A stretch of 64,000 nt of DNA, taken from NCBI GenBank assembly GCA_019054805.1, contig JAHQIY010000007.1, positions 2,423,501 through 2,487,500 on the forward strand, in the 5' to 3' direction. Shown piece by piece: positions 14,977 through 26,169 of the stretch. The notes below the pieces were generated by a model, which saw nothing but the letters and a program-made list of their open reading frames with translations, was not told where the DNA came from and made no database searches. Within the stretch, counting starts at the first letter, position 1; each line of letters begins with the position of its first letter. The DNA comes from Brachionus manjavacas (lineage: Eukaryota; Rotifera; Eurotatoria; Ploima; Brachionidae). The translations under genes were made by a program, and so were the position numbers.

Positions 14977-15719
14977 TCAAGCAACCGCTGTTCATTTTCT
15001 AGCTTTTACCTTCAAATAATTACTAAAAATTAAAAGGGCAATTTTTGTGTTGAAATCGCAGCTTTAAAAAAGTTACTAGCTTTTGAAACTGACCTTAGCT
15101 CAAAATGAACCTTAATTTGTAATAAATAATACATCAAAGTACCTAAATAAAGATGTCATTTAACTAGTCAGATATTTAGAATTTATGTATAAGTAATTTG
15201 TGATTTTATTCCTTGTAAAGAATACAGTAAAAATTAATTTTACTTTGGGGTTAAAAAAAAACATCGAAAAAAGTTATCAGAAAAAAAAAGACCACCATCG
15301 ATCTTAACCATTTTTTAACTTAAGTTTCAAAATTTATCTTGTTTAATTCATGAGTAATAGCCAAAAATAAATTTGGGCTTCAAATTTTACTTTAAAGTTT
15401 TTGTTGAAAACTGCACAAATTGGAAAAACTGAAAAATTTAACATAACAAATATGCCCAGGAGATTTAAAAAAGGATTACTAAGATAATAAAAAATACCAT
15501 TTATTATTTTTATTAAAAAAGAATTAATTTAAAAAGAAAATTTGACCAGAAAAAAATCAACAATCAGAAGAGTAAAAAACTCTATGACAACGAATGACAA
15601 TTTTAAAATAGAACAAATCAATCTATAAATTTTTAAGATTACTTCATTTAGATTAATAATGAAACAAAACTTGAATTGTAATTTTCAACAATTCGAACTT
15701 GATTATCACTTAGATTTAA
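14977..15719. other. AT-rich spacer
   Basis: No gene, RNA or clear repeat seen. Confidence 0.5.
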
Positions 15720-16128
15720 TCATGGATAGACAATGAAATTAAAATTTTGAAAAACTATTTTTCTTTTTTTCTTTTTTTACTTTATCGTAATTTAAAATTA
15801 ATTAGGCCCTGTTCCTTTAGGTCCTATTTGTAATTAATAGTAATTTTAATCATTATAATAAAATTTAAATGGGTCCGAGTTTAGGGATTCGGGTATGCTA
15901 CAGATTAGAAAAATATTAGTAAAAATTTAAAATTGATTTTTAAAAATTGATTAAATAAAACCTTTTTTTATTACAACTAAGAAAAAAAAGGAACAAGCCC
16001 TAATAAATTTTAATTATGATAAAGTACAAAAAGGAACAGTGCAAAATAAAATGATATTCTGAAAGAGTACAAAAATTAAAAAAAGGATTTAATTTTTTTT
16101 ATTTTTCATTGTCTATACCTTGTTTAAC
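15720..16128. mobile_element. Foldback/MITE-like element with long imperfect inverted repeats
   Basis: The two ends are inverted copies: GGATAGACAATGAAA near 15724 corresponds to TTTCATTGTCTATACC near 16103-16120 read on the opposite strand. Further in, ACTTTATCGTAATTTAAAAT with AGGCCCTGTTCC at 15779-15820 corresponds to the inverse of AGGAACAAGCCCTAAT with ATTATGATAAAGT at about 15988-16025. There is no coding capacity. The structure is that of a palindromic non-autonomous DNA transposon of about 400 bp. Exact ends and target duplication are uncertain, although TA lies at both termini. Confidence 0.65.
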
Positions 16129-16590
16129 AATGAAGGAAAAAGTGTGAAAATTAATTCTTATTTTTTTAACCAGAAAAATAAAGCGCTGACTTTGTCAGAA
16201 TTTTTTAAAATGATTCTTAATTTTATTTGATCGTAGAATATAGAAAATTTCAGTATTTTCATTCAAAAAAAGAAAAATAAAGAAAACATAAAAATTTTCC
16301 TTGTTTGAAAAAATATTTCAAAAACAACCTTTTTCTAGTATTAATTTTTAAATATTGATATTTTTTAGAATAGAGAAATGAAAACTTATTTAATTTAAAT
16401 GATCAAATAAGCTATTTGAATTTTTTTCATAATTTTATAGCTTAACTTGAATTAGACTAAGATCAAATGAGAAAAAAATTAACTAAGACTAAAGCACTTG
16501 AAACATGCTGTGTTGCATTTGATTTGATTTTTTTCAAATGCTCTTAGTCTATTTTGTTTAGGATTCTAAACTATAAATAAGAATTTTACT
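16129..16590. other. Spacer upstream of separase
   Basis: AT-rich; presumably contains the separase promoter. No motif that I can name. Confidence 0.4.
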
Positions 16591-19500
16591 ATGTTAAAAA
16601 ATAAAACTTTACGATTGCAAGAATTATTTGAATTCGTCAAAAAATATATATTAAACCGTATACAATTTTTTTTTATGATCTTATCTGTCAAAATGAATCG
16701 GGTGGATATTATCGATAAGAATAAATTGTTTGAATCGATTCAGACTTACAATTTTAAGGAAACTGAATACACATCCCAAGTAATTATGTTAGATAGATTT
16801 CAAATATTTTTGTCTAAAAAATTAATTGAAGAAATTGATTAATTCTTCTTCGCACACAAACGACCAAATGTTCAGAATCGGAGCAAAAGCATTGACAATT
16901 CTTAATGGCCTAAAAGACAAAAATCATATAAAGCATGCGCTCAAGGTAATCTATCATTAAAATCTATCATTTGATAAATTTGTCCATTAGACTTTTAAAT
17001 TTTGGTTCGAATTTTGTTTAAAACACGAACAAAAACAAACACCTAAAAACAGTATTATATACTTTGGGATCATGTATTGCAAGAGTTTAATAAATGAGGT
17101 ATACAAAAAAACGCTTCTTAAGATTAACTAATTGATTTTCTTTTTTTAATTTAAATTTTTAAAAAGCAACTTTTTGATATGGCAGATGAATTTTTATGTG
17201 AAATGCAGCAACTTTACCCGTTTTTATGTGAAAATCCATATGATAATGAAACAGAACGCTACATAAAATACTTGGCACCCTTGTGCTACAATCAGGCAAT
17301 AAATGTAATTGAATAAATTCTGATTTTTATTTTTGCTCTTTAAATAAAATAATTTTCTTCAGAAAGAGCTAATCGGTAAAGATATTGATTCAGCAATCAA
17401 ATTATTTCAACACGGCCTTAAATTTTATGTCAAAGTGACCACTAATTTCTATATTCTTTTCAATTCAATTCGAATTTTTGAAAGCAATTTTATGCGTTCG
17501 CCGCGTTTTGAGGCTTTTTATGCAGATCTTTTTGAATTTTTAAATCAATCCATTGAGAACAAAACCTGTGTGGAAAAATTAAAAACATCCAAGAAGCATG
17601 TTGATACACAAATATTTCTTAGGAAATTTTTTCTATCGCTTTATATTCAGTATAGCATTACAATCAATTCAAATGACCTGTCATCAAAAAAAGATTCCCT
17701 AAATTCATATTATGACATTTTGAAGTCAAGTTTTGATTCGTTTGAAGCCAAAAACGACTTAATAGTTGCCAAAGAGGTCCTGAATGTACTTCCAGTCATC
17801 TCGGACTATTCTAATCAATTCTCTAAGTCCAAATCATTGCGATTACTCAAAGAAAATTCAAATTATGAACAACAATTGAGCAAAAAATTCTCATTTATCT
17901 TCGATAAGACAGTAGAAATTAAAAAATTTTACAATTTTTGGCTTTTAGGAAACATGTTCGATTGCTTTGTATCCTCGATTGTAAATTACTTGAATAATCC
18001 GGCAATACATGCCAAATTTTTACAAGAGAGCTTAATCGAATCATTCCAAAAAATTGCCTTCATCTACTCAGAAAATTCCAAGCATGTTTTTTTAAACCAG
18101 GAACAAACCGACACGGATAACTTGTCAAAATCATTTTATCACAAACCATTAATTTTTTTCAACTCAGTTAGTAAACTCATCGAGCTTCAACTAAAAATAA
18201 GTACTAACTTTTTTTCAATTAAACAAAATAAAATGAAATATGATAATTATTACAAGTCTTTTTTAACTTTTTTTTCAGAGAATAATTTTTTTCCTCTAGA
18301 TAATCAGTCAAAATGTGAACACTCCAAATTTTTGATAGAATCAAGTGAGTCAATAATCTCAAAACAGAACTCGTTTATTAAGTGGCTTATAAAATATAAG
18401 GTCATAGCAATTGATGATCTGTGCAAGCATTACAGTCTTTTTGGTAAATTCAATCTTATTTTTTCAATATGTTTTTAATTTTATTTCTCAAGAGAATCAA
18501 ACCATAAAAATAACTAATCAATTTTATTCGGACAAATCGATTTCTGATTATATTAAATTTCAGGAGCAGGCTTCGAGCATAAGCACAGACCGTCTGAAAT
18601 TTTTGCTCAATTCTGAAAAATTTTTTGAAACCGACGCTTCAATGGTAAAAAAACTTTAAATCAACAATCTTTGAGTTATTTTGTTCTTTAGAAAATTAAA
18701 AGAAAAATTTCTAAAAATTAAGTGTCATTTATCTCTTTTTGGAAATAAAGTCACTTAGAATTTATTTTAAAAAATTTTAAGTCAAAACTTATTTAGAAAA
18801 ATTTTCGAAGCATCAATGAAAATCTTGTGCTTAGCTTGCGCCTCGAAGAAAAATTCAGCGAAGCTCTAGAAGAAATAAAAAAAGTCTATGATTTTTCAAA
18901 GGAATTTTCATTAGAAAACGAAATAGATTGGATTGTCACAAATTGGTGCAAGATAAAAAGAGACAAGTGGAAATCAAAAAAAATTCCTTATACCGAATCT
19001 CAAAAAAAACAGACCATAGTGGACTACTTGGAAATATCAAACAACTCGTCTATTTCCCTAGTATACTTGTTTGAAGAGATTAGAAATTACTACAATTTTC
19101 AGTAAGTTTTCATTTTTAACTTGGTAATTTTTGCATATTTCTTGTTTAGAAGTGTAGATAGCTCAATTTCTATGTGCGAGGAGATTTTTTATGCCTTAGA
19201 GCGATTAGAGAATATGGAGACTGATGATATGATTCAACGATGCCGCATTTATCTAGAAATGGCGCAATTTAATTGGAATAATTCACAAGAAAAGCCAAAA
19301 TTTAAATTGTATTCAATTATTTTAAATTTAAAAAAAAAAAAATTTAAAAACTAAAATTTAATCAAGATCAAGTGAAGAATATTGTGACCTGGCCACACTT
19401 TGTTTAGAAGAACACTCATGTGAAGTATTAAAATTTTCGGGTTTGTCCATAAAAGACTCGGAAAATATGGAGGAAAATAAAGAAAACGATGTATCACGTC

Positions 19501-22500
19501 CCCAATCACACAAAAAGCGAATATCAAGTCCCTCAAGTGATGTTAAAATGCTAGATGAAATCGAAAACTCCAAGAGTGCTCGAAAGCTGCCCAAACGTCG
19601 AAAAATAAAGACAACCAAGTCACCTATGCCATTCAAAACTGAATCACCAGTGGTACTGGGCGAAAGACGACAGAATGCAAAAGCTGTCTGCGAGTGTTCC
19701 TTGTCAAAAATTCTACAATTTCAACTGAATCTGTACAAATCCCTCTGTGAATACGCCAAATTAAGATCAAAAACCTTAAGTTCAATTAAAAAACTTGTTG
19801 ATTGTAGAATTAAGCTTAAGGATTCTACCAATACATTGACGAATGCAGACAATTTGCATCTTCAGACTCCAAGTACCCAAACGCTTATTTCTCCTGAGTT
19901 GTGCGATGAGTTTAGTTCGAACATGGATGATGGTCAATTAATTAAAGGTCTGAATTCGTGTTTAGCAATTTTGGAAAAATTAAAAGACCAAGTACTTGTG
20001 GATGTGGATCAAACTTTGGTGAAGCAATTTTATGAGTCGATCGATTTGCTGGCTCACTTGTATGGATTTTTGGGTCTTATATTGAATAGAACCATTTGCT
20101 TGGAAATTAAACTAAGTATTATTTCTAAAAATCTGGGACCATGGATTATGGACACTATTTATTCGAATACTGTTCTAAACTTGATGAAATCGTATCTAAA
20201 TTCGAATCAATTGAACAGTTTTGAATTGCTTTTTGAAAGATTAAATTTAGACAAAAACGATTGTTCAAAAAAATCTCAAATTAAAATAAATGATATGGAA
20301 TTGGACGTTGTGTATGAAAATAATGAATTTCTATTAACAAAGTCTGAATTTCAGTTAAGTTTTTTCTTGAATGTGATGCACTATTGTATTCTAAAAGGAA
20401 AGGTAATGCTTTTTACATTGAGATACTTTGTTCTAATGATTTATTTAAGACAAAAGAGGCCATTAAGATTATGAAAGACAAGGTTCTTAAATCATCGATT
20501 TTAAATGGAAAACAAAACGCCTTCTATTTTGAGATGAAATATTATTTAAAATATTTACAATTCACTCTTAGCATGACAAATAGTAATTCAGAATTCAATT
20601 TTTAAATGTTTTTTATTTTTGTATTTACACAGCCTCAAAATATGACCAAGAGTTTGCTTCATTGATTGACCACGAAACACCGCTTAGTCTTCTTGAAGAA
20701 TGCTACACATGCATTTTTTCAGTCGCCAAATACTATACTGTTAATAGTATTGAACCTTTCAGATTTATCAGTACCAATTTGACAAATGATAAAGCTAAAA
20801 CTTCATCAACAGAGTCAGAATCAATTAATAATTTAGAAACTATTTTTTTTGGTAAGTTTTTCATTTTATCATCAATTGTTTGAATGAGATTGTGAATTTT
20901 AAAACTCACTAGCTCTTTTTCTAATATTCCAAAATTGATAACATGAATTGTTTCAGCTGAAATATTCGATGTATAACTTAAATCTAGACTGCTTGAAAAA
21001 AATGTTTTATGATAATATTTACAGGACCAATATTAGACTTGGGCATAAAAGCAATTGAGTTTTTTTTTTGCTTTGTTAATTTTCCTTCAATTCAGAGAGC
21101 TAAAATAATCACAGTCTTGCAAAAATTAGAGTGTTCTGCTCGAGTTTCTTTGATTGAGTTTCATCGATTTAGTTGTTTGAGATAAAAATAAAAATTAAAA
21201 TTTTGAAATTCCGATTTTATCTATGAATTAGCATGCATTTTTTTAAATATTTGAATTTATTATTTTTTATTGATAATATAATATTTTATCCAGTTTAATG
21301 TGTTAATTGTTGAACGATTTTTTTTTTACTAGCTTTAATAATGTAATAATAAACTAGACACTTTTAGCTTTATCATAAAAAAAATTAATAGAGAATGCAT
21401 TTTGTGACTTTATTAAAAAATCAATCTTTCTAAACGATTCAATAAGTTAATTTAGAGTATTTTAATTTTAAACTTGATATTAAACTTTTGTAATTTTGGT
21501 TTAAAAAAAATCCTTTTAAATTGAAAAATATTAATTTTTTGTAATAACTCAGTTTTCCCATTTTTTAATTGACAGTTAAATTGTATCTTGTTCTAAATAA
21601 AAAATAAAAATTTTAATCAAAATATTTATAATAAGCTATTAATGATAACAAACTTTGATTTTTTCCATTTTTAAATAAGTCAAGATGACTCGACCGACTT
21701 TTAAAGTAAAACAGTCTACAGTATTTTTTTTTCAATTTTGAAAATTAAATAAGGTAATCATCCGAATTGAGTGACATGTCTTTAAAATAGAGTACTCTAT
21801 TTCAGACTTGTTTTATTTCTTTTTAAGTCATAACTTTGACTTAAATTTTCGTAACTTAGACTTTAAACAGACTTATATACAAGTCGGCCCTTTTTTAGTG
21901 ACATAATATTCAAAATTGAGTACCGTTTAAAAAAAAAATTCAATTTTAGTATCATGTTAAAAAAAAGTGAAAATATTTTAAAACTATTAACAATTGTTTA
22001 AGTTTATATTGAATTCTTTAAAAATGAAAATTGAATTAACTATGGTTCTTAACTATGTTAAAGTCGGATGTTTTTTTTAACATGGGTCAAATTTATTAAT
22101 TTTTTGGTGTCATTAAAATTTAACATTACTTTTCTCTAAAGCTAGTGCTCATTTTTTAGTGACATGTTATTATTCGATTTAGTAACATGTCACTAAATTC
22201 GGACAATTACGTTAATTAAAAAATTTTTAACACACAAAAAAATTAAAACTCGACAAGAAAGCAAGACATTTAGCACAATAGCATTCAAAATATAATCTGA
22301 ATGGAATTAGATAGTTATTTTAATTTAAACAATCCAAATTCTATATTAAGTAATTTTATAATTTAGATATTGGAAGTTCTGACAGTTATCGGATTCTGAG
22401 TGAGTGCATGGACATCCAACACCATTTGTGCAAGCATTTTATTGACATTGGCCGATATCGAGATGCAACTGCCTACATCCGTGAAGGCTTGGATATTACA

Positions 22501-24637
22501 CAGCTTCATTTCTCTCAGAGACGTGTGGCTCGATTTTTACTTCAACAAATACATGCTGATATCATAGCTAATTGCTATGATGAGTCCAAAACGCGTCTAA
22601 AATTGACTGAAAATTTAATCCAAACTGAAAGCATTGAAGACTGTGAGATCCTCGCGCCAGAAATGCGCAACGATTTGATGCGCTTGAGCAATTTTACTTA
22701 CTACTTCTTTCTTAGCATGTTAAATGACATTAGAAAATTTTCTGACTCAGAAAGCGAATACAAAGAATCTAGAGGAACACTAATGATATGGCGGAAAAAT
22801 TTTATTAATAAAGTTTTAGTCTTTGATTCACAAATAAATGACTATATCCGAGAGACGCTGATAGACATGGAACTTTTGGTTCTCAATTATTTGAAGCGAA
22901 ATCCAAAAAATAAAACATTCGTTAATGATTGCGTTAAGAATATTAAGATTTTGCTTAAAAAAGGAAGTATCCGTGAAAACTGGAACTGGGCTGAGTATTT
23001 GTGCAGCATGTATGAATTGGACGAGAGTAACTCGGAATTGTTGCGCCAAGCTTATTCTTATATTCAAAAATATCCTCAACCTTTGCTGTACCGCAAAATT
23101 CTGATGCACTTGTACAAGTCAGAAAGTGTTCACAACAACGAAGTGAAAGAAAAATGCTTTTATTTATTAGAGACGCAGTCAATTGCGCTGAGGCACAAGG
23201 CATGTTCCATTCAGTACAAGCATAAGCGAAAAGGCACTCAAGATCCGAAGCTAATTGAGGTTATGCTGTCCAATTTGTCATTTAACTCTGGTAATCATTT
23301 GGAGGAGTTTATTGAAAAAATTCTGCCAGACAGTTGTGTGGTAATTTCATTGGTACTTGGTGAATCAAATGACTTGTATTTAGCTAGATTTGAGGCCAAG
23401 AATAACCCTGTATTGATCAAATTAAACTATGACAAACATTTAATCGATGATTTTAAAAGAATCATGATCGAAAATGATCGCTCAATGAAACAGTCAGATC
23501 GAAATAAGTTTTGGTCAATCAGAAATGCTTTGAATAGAAAGCTCAACTCTTATTTGGAAAAGTTTGAATCAAGTGTATTTTCATTTTATAAATCGTTGCT
23601 TCTAGGCTCTTTTATTGATTTTAACATTGAGAAAATAATTGATGAATTTAAGAAAAATTTTTTTCCAAATTCTAAATTAAACAACAACCAGGAAAACTTG
23701 TTGAGACTTTTGATACTCGGTCTGGAACAGTTTACATTCGAAGACATTGTGAATTGTTTAATGGTTGACTTTAGTACAGATCCAGTAAATGAATTTGCTG
23801 AATTCTTTTACGTAAATATCAGACCAAGACTTCAAAATGCCAAAAGAAAACACGTTTGTTTGTTAATTGACAAAAATTTGCACCAAATTCCTTTCGAATG
23901 TTTTCCTTCGACACGGTCTCAATCTATAACCAGAATGCCCTCAATTCATTTTCTTCAAACTCACATAATAATTAATTCTCTATCGCTAAATAAAGAAAAA
24001 GCTTTTTATATTGTTGATCCTGGATGTGATCTTACCCATACTAGAATGAAATTTCAGAACTTTTTTGAAAAAAGAAAAACTTGGGATGGCATCATTGGTG
24101 TGCCGCCAAATGAGACCATTTTTAAAAAAGCGTTAACGGAATATGAACTTTTTATGTGAGTTAATTGATAAATAATTAAAAATTTGAAAAAAAAAACAAA
24201 TTTTTTTAAATAGATATACAGGTCATGGCTCAGGTAGTCAGTACTATCCTTCAGAAGATGTTCAAAAACTGCGTGTTCAAGCATGCTCGATTCTAATGGG
24301 TTGTTCTAGCGGTAATCAGTATGTAATGGGAGATTTTGAGCCATATGGTACAGTTCTGGCATACATTTTGGCCGGATGCCCATGCATTGTCGGAAATCTT
24401 TGGGATGTTACAGACCGAGACATTGATCGGCTAACTGAAGAATTTCTAGAGTCATGGATTAAAGACCATGATGAAATGTGTGAACATATGAGCGAGGAAG
24501 ATAAAAAGCTAAATAAAAATTCCATGTTTACAAGCAGTATTTGTGTACATTTGAATAAGGCCAGAAAAGCGTGCAAAATGGCATATTTGAATGGATCAGC
24601 GCCGATTGTATACGGTTTACCAGTCAATTTCAAATAA
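16591..24637 (+). CDS. ESPL1: Separase (cohesin-cleaving cysteine protease), 13 exons
   Basis: Separase cuts the kleisin subunit of cohesin at anaphase onset. Phase-consistent exons: 16591-16811, 16876-16945, 16991-17098, 17167-17304, 17363-18443, 18493-18644, 18797-19101, 19150-19308, 19367-20402, 20468-20582, 20633-20851, 22367-24155 and 24214-24637, giving about 1938 residues, similar to vertebrate separase and far longer than the insect enzyme. The C-terminal clan CD protease domain has the catalytic His in YTGHGSGSQY (His1802) and the catalytic Cys in ACSILMGCSSG (Cys1828), followed by GCPCIVGNLWDVTDRDIDR. The N-terminal two thirds is helical and poorly conserved, as in the family. Exon 9 carries a basic, Ser/Pro-rich segment (SARKLPKRRKIKTTKSPMPF) suited to a nuclear localisation signal and regulatory phosphorylation. 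The first two exon joins (donor GTCTAA) and the 20403-20467 intron are the least certain. Intron 11 is 1.5 kb and holds an inverted-repeat element. Confidence 0.92.
21754..22210. mobile_element. MITE-like element inside separase intron 11
   Basis: The left end GTAATCATCCGAATTGAGTG with ACATGT matches, inverted, the right end ACATGTCACTAAATTCGGAC with AATTAC, giving terminal inverted repeats of about 30 bp with a few mismatches. The motif TTTAGTGACAT recurs several times inside (near 21895 and 22155). There is no coding capacity. The element is about 457 bp long and sits wholly within an intron. TTAA is found close to both ends, but I cannot assert a target duplication. Confidence 0.6.
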
Positions 24638-25754
24638 TTTTTTTGTATTTTTACCAAGTTAAATGAACTAGCACTAATTATATCCGGATGAAATTTTGAT
24701 GTTTTTTTTTATACTTTGGTATTTATAAATGCATCAAATTTATTAAGAACAAAAATATAATACTCATTCTAATTAGTCTTTTTTCTTCTTTAAAAAAATT
24801 TTGTATATCTATTTTTTAATCTTTTCATGTAATTAAACTATTAGAAATTAGAATTGATGAAAAATTATTTAGACAAAATTTATTATCAATCAGTAAATTG
24901 TATGAGTATTAAATAAACATTTAAATTTTTTTTTCACAATCATTCTCTAATTTGCCAAAATAAAAGTTTGACTTCAAGTTTTTTTCAGAATTTTTGTCTA
25001 ATTTTTATTTAGTTCAAAAAATGTGTGTCAATTTGTTTAAGAAACTCTGCTTAAAAATTTAGAATACAAAAATATTCGTTCATTTTAATTGAAGAATTTC
25101 GCTAGTGTATAGGAATTAATGATTAAAAAAAAATTAAATTTATCTTGTTCGGCAAATATTATTATTAGTTCGATATCATCGCAATAATAATTATAAAATA
25201 ATATTGATTTTTTTAAAAAATTATTTTAATTCTGACTAATTGAAAAAATAATTTTAATCAAACACATGCAAAAGCTAAATGTAAATATAAATAAATTTAG
25301 GTTTCTCTCCTAAAATTCTGAAATAATTTAAAACTATTATGAGGTTTTTTTTGATTCAATTTCTATATTTTTATTTTTTTTGCACTTTTTTAATTTTTAG
25401 ACTTTTTCTGGCCATTAGTGCTGCAAATTTAAGTTTATGATCAATTTTTCATGATCATGCTAACCCTAACCCTAAGCCCTCTACGGTTACCACTTTACAG
25501 TGTGTTTTTAAAAAAGCGTTCATAAAAATAGGTTTATGGCTATTTTAGACACTTGGAGTGTAAATTTCTGCAAAAATTTAATGCACGCAGAATAATGCAC
25601 AATACCAGGGCAGAGTTAAACATGGTTTAGAAACATTTGAAAATAAACTTGTGCATTTAAATTTTTAATTTAAAATGTCTAAAAAAATAAATTTTAAGAT
25701 AATAATTGAGCATGATAATTAGAATTCGATCATAAACTTCAATTTGTAGATTAG
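24638..25754. other. Spacer downstream of separase
   Basis: AT-rich. AATAAA at about 24912 could be a poly(A) signal for separase. At 25460-25480 two copies of TAACCC and a variant copy look like a short interstitial telomere-type repeat. Nothing else that I can support. Confidence 0.45.
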
Positions 25755-25890
25755 TATTTTTATTTTATTTTATTTTATTTATTTAAATAGTGTAGTAGAG
25801 TGCCGAACCAAAGACCATACAACAATAGTTAAGGGAATACCCCAGGCAGCTCAGAATAGATCAGAATTCTTCTTATCAGCCTAGCGATTG
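25755..25890 (-). repeat. Probable LINE/SINE 3' end with (AATAA)n tail, minus strand
   Basis: Plus-strand 25755-25786 is a (TTTTA)n/(TTTA)n simple repeat directly followed by about 100 bp of much less AT-rich sequence (for example CCCAGGCAGCTCAGAATAGA). Read on the minus strand this is a moderately GC-rich body ending in an (AATAA)n-type tail, the layout of a short retrotransposon 3' end. No open frame or named family is recognised. Confidence 0.4.
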
Positions 25891-26169
25891 AATAAAAACA
25901 AAAAAAAATGAAAAAGATAAATGTCCTAGCATAAATAACTGCAAATAAAAATTGACTAGTTTTGGGTAAATTATGAAATAATTGAATATTTGTATTATAG
26001 TGATTAATTTAAATCAATTTTTTCAAGGCATTTAAGGAATGTTATCTTAGGCTTTTCAAATTGAAATTTTCAGCCAAAAGTAAATTTTATGACATTTATC
26101 AAAATCAATCAATTTATTACTAAAAATAATTAAATATTAAAACAAAAACAGAATAAAAAAAAATAAAAT
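25891..26169. other. Spacer / 3' flank of the receptor gene
   Basis: AT-rich. On the minus strand it would contain the 3' UTR of the receptor; TTTATT at 26113 is a possible reverse-strand poly(A) signal. Confidence 0.35.

Noticed and set aside
16812-16875. Apparent premature stop (TAA at 16840) near the start of separase
   Set aside because: An intron with donor GTCTAA and acceptor GTTCAG fits the phase exactly and removes the stop.
20341-20470. Apparent frameshift in separase where two overlapping frames are open
   Set aside because: A normal intron (20403-20467, donor AAG/GTAATG, acceptor TTAAG) joins the flanking exons in phase without any lesion.
24316-24657. 113-residue minus-strand open frame
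   Set aside because: Antisense to the catalytic exon of separase.
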